In this document: one piece after another, positions 1 to 7,942 of the stretch
Layout: every line of letters begins with the position of its first letter
How positions within the stretch are numbered: the first letter of the stretch is position 1
Assembly (NCBI RefSeq): GCF_001542625.1
Contig: NZ_CP016279.1
Location: forward strand, 62,001-126,000
Origin: Streptomyces griseochromogenes
GTDB lineage: Bacteria > Actinomycetota > Actinomycetes > Streptomycetales > Streptomycetaceae
Direction of reading: 5' to 3'
Length of the DNA stretch: 64,000 nucleotides
Notes under the pieces: model-generated
Databases searched by the model: none
Seen by the model: only the letters and a program-made list of their open reading frames with translations
What the model was told of the DNA's origin: nothing
Made by a program: the position numbers and the translations under genes

Positions 1-2
1 CC

Positions 3-107
3 GTCGTCTTCGTACTCGGAGATGGCCCCACCCCAAGGACCCCCGGAAGCACTGTGGACAGTTACCTCATCGACCTCGAGCCGGTGAAGCCGGGCGCGAC
101 CTGCTGA
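3..107 (+). CDS. C-terminal end of an unidentified protein (cut by window edge)
   Basis: An open frame enters from the left edge and stops at TGA 105-107. It gives about 34 residues beginning VVFVLGDGPTP and ending VKPGATC. The third codon position is G or C in most codons, as in a real Streptomyces gene. Nothing in this tail identifies a family. The minus-strand frame over the same bases looks like a shadow. Confidence 0.45.
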   Translation, partial: VVFVLGDGPTPRTPGSTVDSYLIDLEPVKPGATC

Positions 108-129
108 CGCCGCGACGCCGCGACGCCGC
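106..129. repeat. 8-base tandem repeat, three units
   Basis: Three perfect head-to-tail copies of GACGCCGC start on the stop codon of the partial upstream gene. The repeat lies in the non-coding stretch before the response regulator. No function can be assigned. Confidence 0.7.
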
Positions 130-325
130 GGAGCCGTCGATCCGTCAGCTTCTGCCGAAGCCTGTTGCGGAACGACCTCACCAGGTCCGTTTCCCCCGCG
201 GCCAGGGCGCCCCCGGCCGATCGGCTGAGGTACGCCGCCAACCGGCGGGTTCTCCGTTCCGGCCGTCCGGAGAAGGCTCCCGCGGGGGTACGCATGGATC
301 GGGGCATGCGACGAGCGGAGCGCAC

Positions 326-994
326 GTGATCCGGGTACTGGTGGTCGATGACGAAGCCCTGATCCGCATGGGTTTCACACACATCCTCAACACGGCCAAC
401 GACATCGAGGTCGTCGCGGCGGTATCCGGTGGCCAGGCCGTGGGCACGGTGCGGGAGCTGCAGCCCGACGTCGTCCTGCTCGACATCCGGATGCCGGACG
501 TGGACGGGCTCACGATTCTGGCCGACCTCCGGCGCATGCCGCAGGCTCCGGTGGTCGCCATGCTCACCACCTTCGACACCGACGAATACGTGGCGGCCGC
601 CCTGCGGTCGGGCGCCGCCGGATTCCTGCTCAAGGACACCGACCCCGAGCAGCTTCCCCACCTTGTGCGCACCCTGGCCGAGGGAGGGACCGTGCTGTCG
701 TCCGGGGTCACCCGCCTGGTGGTGGACGGCTACCTCGACAGCAGCGTTCGTGAGCCCACCGCCGTCCGTCTCACCGCCCGGCTGACCGAGCGCGAGCGTG
801 CCGTGCTCGTCCTCATGGCCGAAGGACTCGCCAACACCGACATCGGCGAACGGCTGCATCTGAGCACCGGCACCATCAAGGGGCATGTCACCAACGTGCT
901 CGGCAAACTGCAGGTCAGCAGCCGCGTCCAGGCGGTTCTGATCGCCGAGCGCGCGGGCCTGCTCACTCCGGCGCCGGACGAGGGAGCCCGGTGA
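326..994 (+). CDS. NarL/FixJ-type two-component response regulator
   Basis: A 222-residue DNA-binding regulator, the usual length for the NarL/FixJ class. The receiver domain covers residues 2-118, with the acidic pocket VVDDE near residue 8 and the likely phospho-acceptor Asp53 in LLDIRMP. A LuxR-type helix-turn-helix covers about residues 150-212 (LTERERAVL, then a recognition helix around TGTIKGHV). The GTG start has GGAG five bases upstream. The last four bases overlap the start of the next gene, a sensor kinase, so the two are translationally coupled and form one two-component system. The DNA-binding target and the stimulus cannot be read from the sequence. Confidence 0.93.
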   Translation: MIRVLVVDDEALIRMGFTHILNTANDIEVVAAVSGGQAVGTVRELQPDVVLLDIRMPDVDGLTILADLRRMPQAPVVAMLTTFDTDEYVAAALRSGAAGFLLKDTDPEQLPHLVRTLAEGGTVLSSGVTRLVVDGYLDSSVREPTAVRLTARLTERERAVLVLMAEGLANTDIGERLHLSTGTIKGHVTNVLGKLQVSSRVQAVLIAERAGLLTPAPDEGAR

Positions 995-2103
995 GCCCCC
1001 GACGGCCGCCGGCTCTGGTGCTCGACCTCGCCCTCGCCGGGTTCGCGCTGGCGGACGTGTGGTTTCACGTCGACGTCGAGGACCAGCCGGCCGCTGCCTT
1101 CGCGTTGCTCGGCGCCCTCGCTCTGATGCTGCGTCGTCGACTGCCCCTGACGACCTTCGTCCTCACGCTCCTCACCGCTCTGGTCACCGACGCGGTGGTC
1201 GCCCCCATGGCCGCGCTGTACACGCTCTCCTCGCTCAACCGCCACCGCCTCCTGCTGGCCGGCTGCGCGCTGATCTACGCGATCATCGACTTCCTGCCCT
1301 GGCCGTGGTCGTCCCTGGACGCCACCGAACTGTCCCAGACGAACAACCTCTTCCACCTCACTTACACCCTGGCCACCGCGGCCGCCCCCGTCTTCCTCGG
1401 CCAACTCGTCCAGGCCCGACGCGAACTGTCCCTGCGGCTCGCCGACATCTTCGAGGCTCGCGAGCACGAACGGCTGCTGACCGCCCAGAGCGTTCTGGCG
1501 AAGGAACGCGCCCAGCTCGCCCGGGAGATGCACGATGTGGTCTCCCATCAGGTCAGCCTCATCGCCGTACAGGCAGGAGCGCTTCAAGTGGGCAGCCGGG
1601 ACGCCGAAACGAGACAGGCTGCCGCCACGATCCGCCGCCTGAGCGTGCAGACCCTCGAAGAATTGCGGCACATGGTCAGCGTTCTGCGGGCTTCCGGCAG
1701 CAGGCCCACGGAGCTCACCCCGCAGCCTTCCCTCGCCGACCTGGAGCATCTGGTCGAGGCCAGCGGTATCGAAGCGAAGCTGGAGACCGACCTGCCCGAG
1801 GAACTTCCGCCCACGGTCCAGCGCGCTGTGTACCGCACCGTCCAGGAAGCGTTGACCAACGTCCGCAAACACGCCCCCGGCGCCACCGCGACCGTCCGCA
1901 TCGACCACAGGAACGGTGGCCTCTACGCCACGGTCACCAACACCGCCCCCACCCGACGTGCGGTCGCCCTGCCGAGCGCCCACCATGGCCTGGCCGGCCT
2001 GGCCCAACGAGCCGAGCTCCTCGGCGGCAGCGTCACATCCGGCCCCACGGCCCAAGGGGGCTACGAGCTCTGCCTGGAACTGCCCGTCGAGCGGAACCGG
2101 TGA
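991..2103 (+). CDS. Sensor histidine kinase (HisKA_3 type), partner of the upstream regulator
   Basis: A 370-residue membrane kinase that should phosphorylate the regulator encoded just before it. About four or five hydrophobic segments occupy residues 8-140. The dimerisation box is LAREMHDVVSHQ, with the phosphorylated His at about 181. The ATPase domain follows, with an N box (QEALTNVRKHAPG, near residue 285) and a glycine box (HHGLAGLAQRAELLGG, near 330). There is no large extracytoplasmic sensor domain, so sensing is probably by the membrane segments. The GTG start sits in a GTGA overlap with the regulator stop codon. Confidence 0.93.
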   Translation: MSPRRPPALVLDLALAGFALADVWFHVDVEDQPAAAFALLGALALMLRRRLPLTTFVLTLLTALVTDAVVAPMAALYTLSSLNRHRLLLAGCALIYAIIDFLPWPWSSLDATELSQTNNLFHLTYTLATAAAPVFLGQLVQARRELSLRLADIFEAREHERLLTAQSVLAKERAQLAREMHDVVSHQVSLIAVQAGALQVGSRDAETRQAAATIRRLSVQTLEELRHMVSVLRASGSRPTELTPQPSLADLEHLVEASGIEAKLETDLPEELPPTVQRAVYRTVQEALTNVRKHAPGATATVRIDHRNGGLYATVTNTAPTRRAVALPSAHHGLAGLAQRAELLGGSVTSGPTAQGGYELCLELPVERNR

Positions 2104-2329
2104 ACGCCCCCGCCGGCACGGCCGCCCGCAAGCTCGTCACCCGCGACCGACACCGAGCCGGCCGGGCGGCGGGGGCGCGCCGGCCGGTCGGCCGGGTGGT
2201 TTCGGACACCTGGCGGATGGTGCGGCGGGCGGGTTTTCCCCGACCGTGGAGGACGTGAGGCACCACCTGGTGTCGGCCGTTCCATCCGTTTCCCTGGAGC
2301 CGTGCCGGGCCAAGAAGGAGGTCGGTCCC

Positions 2330-3031
2330 ATGACGATCCACCTGACATTCCTGTGTGCGCCCGGCGGTGATGCCACCCTGGATCCACTCCTCGGTGACGC
2401 TCCCCTGAGCGAGCACAGCCTGCGTATGGCAGGCGCCGCGAGAGCAGTGCTCTCTCCCCGTGGGCCGGCCCTCCGGGCGCCCTCGATCCGTTGCGCGCAG
2501 ACCGCTGACGCCCTCGGCCTCGCGGCAGCGTCCGAGCCTGCGCTGCGCGACCTCGGCCTGGGCACCTGGTGTGGTCGTACCGTCGGCGACGTCATCGCAA
2601 CCGACCCCGACGGGTTCACCGCCTGGCTCACTGACCCGGATGCCGCGCCCCACGAGGGCGAGTCCGTACGCCAGCTCTGCCGCCGAACAGCGGACTGGCT
2701 GAGCGGCGTGGCGCCCGACACGGGCCACGCGGTGGCCATCACCGAAGCAGCCGTTGTCCGGGCCGCGCTCATCCACGCTCTGGCCGTACCGGCACGCGCC
2801 TTCTGGCATCTCACCGTGGCCCCCTTGTCCGCGGTCTCGCTCACCCGGAGTGGCGGCTGCTGGGACGTCCGGCTCGGTCACGTCACTTCCCAGGAGGCGG
2901 CCCGGCGACGGTTCCTGTCGTGGTCGGCGGCGCTTGTGCGCGCCGATGGCGATCAGTCTTCGGCGGCCCACCTGGGCGGCGGGGAACGATCAGGTTCCTT
3001 CCAGGAAGCGATCATCACCAGCTGTGGGTAG
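2330..3031 (+). CDS. Histidine-phosphatase-fold protein lacking its catalytic histidines
   Basis: A 233-residue protein of histidine phosphatase superfamily length and layout. The family's conserved LVRHGE start reads LCAPGG here (residues 8-13), so the phospho-accepting RHG is gone. The second conserved histidine block reads ITEAAVVRAAL, with Glu where His is expected. Other family positions remain: IRCAQTADAL, EGESVRQL and APLSAVSLTRSGG. The ATG start has a strong AAGGAGG ribosome site eight bases upstream. Related non-canonical members occur near cobalt transport genes in other actinomycetes, but there is no such neighbour here. A catalytically dead or altered role is inferred. Confidence 0.7.
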   Translation: MTIHLTFLCAPGGDATLDPLLGDAPLSEHSLRMAGAARAVLSPRGPALRAPSIRCAQTADALGLAAASEPALRDLGLGTWCGRTVGDVIATDPDGFTAWLTDPDAAPHEGESVRQLCRRTADWLSGVAPDTGHAVAITEAAVVRAALIHALAVPARAFWHLTVAPLSAVSLTRSGGCWDVRLGHVTSQEAARRRFLSWSAALVRADGDQSSAAHLGGGERSGSFQEAIITSCG

Positions 3032-3465
3032 GGCCTGATCAGGGCATCCGAGGGTGATGTGCCGCGCTCAGGGGTGTGCCGGCCGGTCGGCGGGCGCCGA
3101 CCGGCCGGCCGGGGGTCGGGATCCCGGCTCGATCGCTCCGGTGAGGCCGGACGCGGGGCGGCAACCGGTCGCCCGCGTCGTGCCGCGTGGCTGCCGCACT
3201 GTGAGATTCCGCAAGGGTGACCGCAGCGGCAGCGGCAGTGGCCCCGGCTCCGGCCGCAGTCGTGGCCCTGGCCCCGGCCGCAGTCGTGGCCCTGGCCGCA
3301 GCCGCAGTCGCGGCCCGGCCTGCCGGATGTCCCTTCCGGCCCGGGCCTCCCATCTATCAGAGTGACGTGTGTCACATAAGCATCGTTGAATCTCGGACAA
3401 CCATTTTCGGCCGCTGCGGGTCGTCTCTGCGTACGTTTTCGGCCACTCACGCCCCTGAGGTACGC
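3032..3465. other. Intergenic region with no convincing gene
   Basis: These 434 bases separate the phosphatase-like gene from the surface-protein gene. They hold a 24-base tandem repeat (3238-3309). The last 100 bases are less G+C-rich (GTGTCACATAAGCATCG around 3368) and probably carry the surface-protein promoter. Reading frames through the region are unbroken only because of the repeat and show no usual codon bias with a ribosome site. Confidence 0.5.
3238..3309. repeat. 24-base tandem repeat, three units
   Basis: Three imperfect copies of GTGGCCCTGGCCCCGGCCGC + AGTC occur at 3238-3261, 3262-3285 and 3286-3309. Each differs from the middle unit by only two or three bases. A partial fourth unit follows. 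They lie upstream of the surface-protein start and are not translated by it. Confidence 0.7.
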
Positions 3466-4515
3466 ATGAAGCTTCGCCGCTCTCTGGCTCTCGCCGCCGC
3501 GACGGCCGCCACAGTTCCGGCCGTCCTGCTGGCGGCACCGACCGCCTATGCGACGGATGACGGCAGCGCTGCCCCGGCTGTCAGCGAGACGGCTCCCACC
3601 GAAGAGCAGTCCACGCCCGCCGCCGACGACACGACGCCTGCCGCCGAGGACACCACCCCGGCCGCGGACGAGACGACTCCCTCGGCCGACGACACCACCC
3701 CGGCGGCCGACGAGAACACCCCCGCAGCCGCCCAGTCCGCCTCTTCCAGCGCGTCCGCGTCGAGCACGGTGTCCGCCACTCCCTCGGCATCCGCGTCCGA
3801 GCCGACGGGCCCCGTCGAGTGCAACGAGAACGAGCCCCGGGTCGACAAGAACCTGCACACCAGCCTCTCCGGTCTGCCCTCGAAGATCGTGGCGGGCAGC
3901 GGCTTCCACGGCTTCCAGCTGCACGTGAACAACACCAGTGACGGTGCCTACCAGCGCGTCGACCTCGGCGTCTTCGCCGTCCAGATGGACAAGAACGACT
4001 ACTTCATCGACACCAGCCACCTCACCCTGCAGTACAAGGACCCGTCCTCCGGCAAGTGGACCGGCATCTCCCTGGACGAGAACGACGAGGGCGCCGGCTA
4101 CCTCGGCTACACCGACGTCAAGGCCCACGAGTCCTTCTCCATCGACCTGCGCCTGGCCGTGGACAAGACCGCCCCGGCCGGCCTCGGCTACGCCATCAGC
4201 ATCGGCATGTACGCCGATGAAAAGGGCAACTGTGTCGTCTCCGGAGACGACAGCTACTACGAGTTCGACATCCTCAAGGCCGGCGCCGCTCCCGGCACCC
4301 CCGGCGACGCCAAGCCGCAGGGCGGCAAGAAGCCGCTGCCGAAGCAGCCGTCCGGCAACACGAAGATCGCTCCCCAGGGCCACCTCGCCCAGACCGGTTC
4401 CAGCTCCGCGCTGCCCCTGATCGCCCTGACCGCCGGCGCCGCGGTGACCATCGGCGCGGGCACTGTCTTCGTGGTGCGCCGCCGCAGGACCGCAGGTCCG
4501 GGAACCGCAGCCTGA
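3466..4515 (+). CDS. Secreted cell-wall-anchored protein with LAXTG sortase signal
   Basis: A 349-residue surface protein. Residues 1-27 form a signal peptide (MKLRRS, then a hydrophobic core, ending TAYA). Residues about 42-82 are a seven-residue repeat of the type DDTTPAA, then a Ser/Ala-rich linker. A folded domain of about 190 residues (VECNENEP to SYYEFDILK) contains two cysteines that could pair. The C-terminus has the sortase motif LAQTG at about 307-311, a membrane helix and an RRRR tail. LAXTG is the sequence used by actinobacterial class E sortases. The ATG at 3466 is chosen because it gives the signal peptide and has TGAGG five bases upstream. Confidence 0.85.
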   Translation: MKLRRSLALAAATAATVPAVLLAAPTAYATDDGSAAPAVSETAPTEEQSTPAADDTTPAAEDTTPAADETTPSADDTTPAADENTPAAAQSASSSASASSTVSATPSASASEPTGPVECNENEPRVDKNLHTSLSGLPSKIVAGSGFHGFQLHVNNTSDGAYQRVDLGVFAVQMDKNDYFIDTSHLTLQYKDPSSGKWTGISLDENDEGAGYLGYTDVKAHESFSIDLRLAVDKTAPAGLGYAISIGMYADEKGNCVVSGDDSYYEFDILKAGAAPGTPGDAKPQGGKKPLPKQPSGNTKIAPQGHLAQTGSSSALPLIALTAGAAVTIGAGTVFVVRRRRTAGPGTAA

Positions 4516-4619
4516 CAACGGCGACTCGCCTCCTGCTGATCGCGAGGTCCGCGCGTCCGCTCGTCGGCGGCCGCGCGGACCCGCACCGTGGAGAGCGGCT
4601 TCCGTCGAGCGGTGCGGCG

Positions 4620-4646
4620 TTTTCCACAGGTGCCGAGTTGTCCACA
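4620..4646 (+). promoter_or_regulatory. Pair of DnaA-box-like 9-mers
   Basis: TTTTCCACA at 4620-4628 and TTGTCCACA at 4638-4646 lie in the same orientation, nine bases apart, in the gap before the DUF2252 gene. TTGTCCACA is the strong Streptomyces DnaA box as known from oriC. Whether DnaA binds here is not shown. Confidence 0.45.
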
Positions 4647-4742
4647 GGGTGTGACGTCCTTCCGCCACCGGCTGTACCGTCTGCACGAGTTGATGTTCGA
4701 GTCGATCTTCATGCGAGCGGGTGTTCGGGGGAGGCGGTCGCG

Positions 4743-6167
4743 GTGACCGAGGCTGGTCTGGAAGCGGCGGAGCGGGAGGCGGCGCCTCGGCTGCCCCGGG
4801 TGCGCGGATTCGCCCACTGGCCGCCGCCGGGCTCGCCCAAGGAAGAGGGCAAGGCACTCAGGACGAGCGTGCCGCGCAGCGCGCACAGCGCCCTCGACCT
4901 GGACGCCTCCCGCCCCGACGCGATCGGCGCCGTGGAGGAGTCCAACGCCGGCCGCATACCCGAGCTGACACCGATACGGGTGGGCCGGATGGCTGCCACC
5001 CCCTTCGCCTTCCTGCGCGGTTCGGCCGGACTCATGGCGTACGACCTGGCACGCACCCCCATGACCAGGATCGGCGCCCAGCTGTGCGGCGACGCGCACG
5101 CCGCCAACTTCGGCCTGTACGGCGACGCCCGCGGCGGCCTGGTCATCGACCTCAACGACTTCGACGAGACGGTCCACGGCCCCTGGGAGTGGGACCTGAA
5201 GCGGCTCGCGGCCTCGCTGGTACTGGCCGGACGGGAGACGGGCGCCGACGAGGACACCTGCCGCAAGGCCGCCCGGGACGCCGCCGGCGCCTACCGGCGC
5301 ACCATGCGGCTGCTGGCCAAGCTCTCGGTGCTGGACGCCTGGAACGCCATCGCGGACGAGGAACTGGTCTCCCACACCGACGCCCACGACCTGCTCGGCA
5401 CGCTGGAGCGGGTCTCGGAGAAGGCCCGGGCCAACACCAGCGGCCGGTTCGCGGCCAAGTCGACCGAGGAGGCGGCGGGCGGCGGGCGGCGCTTCGTCGA
5501 CGCGCCACCGGTACTGCGGCGGGTCCCGGACGCCGAGGCGGCGGCCGTGGCCGCCTCCCTGGAGTCCTACGTGGCGACACTCTCCGAGGACCGGCTGCCG
5601 CTGCTGGCCCGGCACGCGGTGCACGACGTCGCCTTCCGGGTGGTCGGCACCGGCAGCGTCGGCACGCGGTCGTACGTGGTGCTGCTCCTCGACCACCGCG
5701 GACAGCCGCTGGTCCTCCAGGTGAAGGAGGCCCGCCCCTCGGCGCTGGTCCCGCACCTGGCCACCGCCGGGTTCGAGGCGGCGCCGGTGGAGCACGAGGG
5801 ACGCCGGGTCGTCCTCGGCCAGAAGCGGATGCAGGTGGTCAGCGACATTCTGCTGGGCTGGACGACGGTCGACGGACGGCCGTTCCAGGTGCGCCAGTTC
5901 CGCAACCGCAAGGGCAGCGTCGACCCGGCCGCGCTCGCCGCCGACCAGGTCGACGACTACGGCCGCATGACCGGCGCCCTGCTGGCCCGCGCCCACGCCC
6001 ACAGCGCGGACCCCCGCCTGATCGCCGGCTACTGCGGCAAGAGCGAGGAACTCGACGAGGCGATGGCCACCTTCGCCGTCGCCTACGCCGACCGCACCGA
6101 AGCGGACCACGCCCACCTGGTGGCGGGAGTGCGCTCCGGCCGGATCGCGGCCGAGGCGGGGGTGTGA
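4743..6167 (+). CDS. DUF2252 family protein, kinase-like fold
   Basis: A 474-residue cytoplasmic protein of the DUF2252 family. The most telling stretch is around residues 105-150. CGDAHAANFG followed by DLNDFDE resembles the catalytic HxxN and metal-binding loops of aminoglycoside phosphotransferase-like enzymes, and the preceding TPFAFLRGSA is typical of DUF2252. The substrate of this family is unknown to me. The GTG at 4743 is preferred over upstream starts because GGGGGAGGC lies at the right distance before it. The next gene follows after 40 bases and may be cotranscribed. Confidence 0.8.
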   Translation: MTEAGLEAAEREAAPRLPRVRGFAHWPPPGSPKEEGKALRTSVPRSAHSALDLDASRPDAIGAVEESNAGRIPELTPIRVGRMAATPFAFLRGSAGLMAYDLARTPMTRIGAQLCGDAHAANFGLYGDARGGLVIDLNDFDETVHGPWEWDLKRLAASLVLAGRETGADEDTCRKAARDAAGAYRRTMRLLAKLSVLDAWNAIADEELVSHTDAHDLLGTLERVSEKARANTSGRFAAKSTEEAAGGGRRFVDAPPVLRRVPDAEAAAVAASLESYVATLSEDRLPLLARHAVHDVAFRVVGTGSVGTRSYVVLLLDHRGQPLVLQVKEARPSALVPHLATAGFEAAPVEHEGRRVVLGQKRMQVVSDILLGWTTVDGRPFQVRQFRNRKGSVDPAALAADQVDDYGRMTGALLARAHAHSADPRLIAGYCGKSEELDEAMATFAVAYADRTEADHAHLVAGVRSGRIAAEAGV

Positions 6168-6207
6168 CCGCGGGTGCGGGCAGGGCGAGGGCCAAGGCGG
6201 TGCTGAG

Positions 6208-6684
6208 GTGAAGTACGTCGAACTGCCCGGGGACGAGGGCGAGGAACGGGTGCTCATCGACCCCCGGCCCTACCTCGCCCGGCTGCCCGAACTCGCACCC
6301 CGACTTCCCCCGGGCGCCCGCGCGTTCGCCACCGACCCCGGGCACTACGACTTCGGCGGCAAACGGTGCGTGAAGGACCTGCGGCCCGAGCGGGTGCGCC
6401 GCACCGCCGACGGGGACCTCGAGATCCGCTTCCGGCACAACTGCTTCAAGCACGACGAGGACCTGCTCGTCCGCTACACGGGCGTCTCCCGCTTCCAGTC
6501 GGACGTCCTGGACGTCTGCGACCCGGCCTCCCTCGGCGACGTGGTCCTCGACGAGATCCTTCCGCACCCCGGCGGCTGCACCCATGAGCTGGCCTGCCGG
6601 CCCGGCACCCTCGTGGTCGCCTGCCGGGACCTGGAGGCCGAATGGATACCCGCCGACTGCCCGGACGCGCGGCCGGACGGCTGA
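6208..6684 (+). CDS. Conserved hypothetical protein, 158 residues
   Basis: I do not recognise this family. The protein is acidic and soluble with no signal peptide or membrane helix. It has six cysteines (KRCVKDL, HNCFKHD, DVCDPAS, GGCTHELAC, VACRDLE), an unusually high number for a Streptomyces cytoplasmic protein, so metal binding is possible. Coding is supported by steady G/C third positions. The GTG start is preceded closely by GCTGAG. It lies 40 bases after the DUF2252 gene on the same strand. Confidence 0.65.
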   Translation: MKYVELPGDEGEERVLIDPRPYLARLPELAPRLPPGARAFATDPGHYDFGGKRCVKDLRPERVRRTADGDLEIRFRHNCFKHDEDLLVRYTGVSRFQSDVLDVCDPASLGDVVLDEILPHPGGCTHELACRPGTLVVACRDLEAEWIPADCPDARPDG

Positions 6685-6721
6685 GCCGGGCGGCCGCGGG
6701 CGCCGGGCCCCGGCTGTGGCC

Positions 6722-6727
6722 TACGCT
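6722..6727 (+). promoter_or_regulatory. -10 box TACGCT of a probable leaderless promoter
   Basis: TACGCT is followed by six bases and then the GTG of the J-domain-like gene. This spacing puts the transcription start on or next to the start codon. No good -35 is visible. Confidence 0.5.
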
Positions 6728-6733
6728 GGTCGC

Positions 6734-7546
6734 GTGACGACCCCGGAAGCCGATCATTCCCAGGCGCCGCGGCCCGAGGAACGGCTGGAGCAGGCCGTAC
6801 GGGCCGCCGAGCAGGCGCTCATCGAATACGAGATCGCCGTGGAGACCTTCCGCGTCGAGGTCGAGAATTTCTCCCGGCTGCACGAGCGGAAACTCGGCCC
6901 GCTCTACGCCCGCATCGAGGAGCTGGACGCCCAGATCGCCGAGGCGCACGCCGCCCGCACCGGCGACCCCGAGGACATCCGCCGTGCCGAGGAGGCCCGC
7001 GCCCACGTCCTGCCGATCCCCGGCGTCGAGGAGCTGCTGAACGGCTGGATGGACGGGCACGGCCTGTTCCCGGAAGCCACCGCGATGCTCACCGGCCAGG
7101 AGGTGCGGCCCCCCGAGCGGGTGCGGCCCAGTGAGGAGGCCCGCAGGCGCTACCGCGAGCTGGCCCGCAAGGCGCACCCCGACCTCGCGCAGGAGGAGGG
7201 CGAGCGCCGGCGCCGCGAGGAGTTCATCACCCGGGTCAACGCGGCCTACGCCCGCGGCGACGAGACGCTGCTCAAGGAGCTGGCCGAGGAATGGGCGGCG
7301 GGCCCCGTCCCGCCCGAGCGGCGCCCCAGCCCCGCCGAGGAGCTCTACGCCCGCCTCGAATGGCTCGCCCAGCGCAAGGAACTGCTCACCCTGGTCGCCC
7401 GCGAACTGGAGGAGGGCGCGATCGCCGGCATGCTGCGCCTGGCCCCGGACGACCCCGACGCCCTGCTCGAAGAGATCGCCGGCCGGCTGCGCGCCGACAT
7501 CGAGCAGCGCGAGGCCGAGCTGGCGGGCCTGCTGGGACAGGGGTGA
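6734..7546 (+). CDS. Coiled-coil protein with a J-domain-like segment
   Basis: A 270-residue soluble protein. Residues 15-75 are strongly charged and helical, probably a coiled coil. Residues about 133-180 resemble a DnaJ domain core, with YRELARKAHPDLA carrying the HPD signature and a following helix RVNAAYARGDETLLKEL. A second helical region closes the protein (LEEIAGRLRADIEQ). It may act as a DnaK co-chaperone or a J-domain scaffold, which is inference. The GTG at 6734 has no ribosome site but fits a leaderless promoter. Upstream in-frame starts would run into the previous gene. Confidence 0.75.
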   Translation: MTTPEADHSQAPRPEERLEQAVRAAEQALIEYEIAVETFRVEVENFSRLHERKLGPLYARIEELDAQIAEAHAARTGDPEDIRRAEEARAHVLPIPGVEELLNGWMDGHGLFPEATAMLTGQEVRPPERVRPSEEARRRYRELARKAHPDLAQEEGERRRREEFITRVNAAYARGDETLLKELAEEWAAGPVPPERRPSPAEELYARLEWLAQRKELLTLVARELEEGAIAGMLRLAPDDPDALLEEIAGRLRADIEQREAELAGLLGQG

Positions 7547-7564
7547 ACCGGGCCGCCCGTCGGG

Positions 7565-7570
7565 TAGCGT
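7565..7570 (+). promoter_or_regulatory. -10 box TAGCGT of a leaderless promoter
   Basis: TAGCGT, seven bases, then ATG: the same geometry as before three other genes in this window. It implies that the rhodanese mRNA starts at the A of the ATG. Confidence 0.6.
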
Positions 7571-7577
7571 CTCAGAC

Positions 7578-7925
7578 ATGCAAATCGGATCTGGTGTGCC
7601 CACGGTCGAGGTCGCGGACCTCAAGGACGGCGACTTCCTGCTGGACGTCCGCGAGGACGACGAATGGCAGGCGGGTCACGCCGCCGAGGCGCTGCACATC
7701 CCCATGAGCGAGTTCGTGGCCCGCTACGGCGAGCTGACCGAGGCCGCCCCGCAGGACGGCCGGGTCAACGTGATCTGCCGCTCCGGCGGCCGCTCGGCCC
7801 AGGTCGCGATGTACCTGGTCCAGCAGGGCATCGACGCCGTGAACGTGGCCGGAGGCATGCAGGTCTGGGAGGCCGCCGGCCGGCCCGTGATCGCCGGCGA
7901 CGGGACGCCCGGCACGGTCGTCTAG
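7578..7925 (+). CDS. Single-domain rhodanese (thiosulfate sulfurtransferase family)
   Basis: A 115-residue cytoplasmic sulfur-carrier enzyme. It is one rhodanese domain with the opening block LLDVREDDEWQAGH (residues 21-34) and active-site Cys67 in the loop ICRSGGRS, which would carry the persulfide. The likely role is sulfur transfer or sulfide/cyanide handling. The substrate is not deducible. There is no ribosome site; a leaderless start at 7578 fits the TAGCGT box. It ends 17 bases before the convergent acyl-CoA dehydrogenase stop. Confidence 0.9.
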   Translation: MQIGSGVPTVEVADLKDGDFLLDVREDDEWQAGHAAEALHIPMSEFVARYGELTEAAPQDGRVNVICRSGGRSAQVAMYLVQQGIDAVNVAGGMQVWEAAGRPVIAGDGTPGTVV

Positions 7926-7942
7926 GCCACCCGGGGGCGCGG

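Noticed and set aside
1062..1075. parS-like GTTTCACGTCGACG in the histidine kinase gene
   Set aside because: Only the left half matches the ParB palindrome. The right half is wrong at several bases.
4620..4646. Replication origin
   Set aside because: Only two DnaA-like boxes and no dnaA, dnaN or box cluster; oriC would have many.
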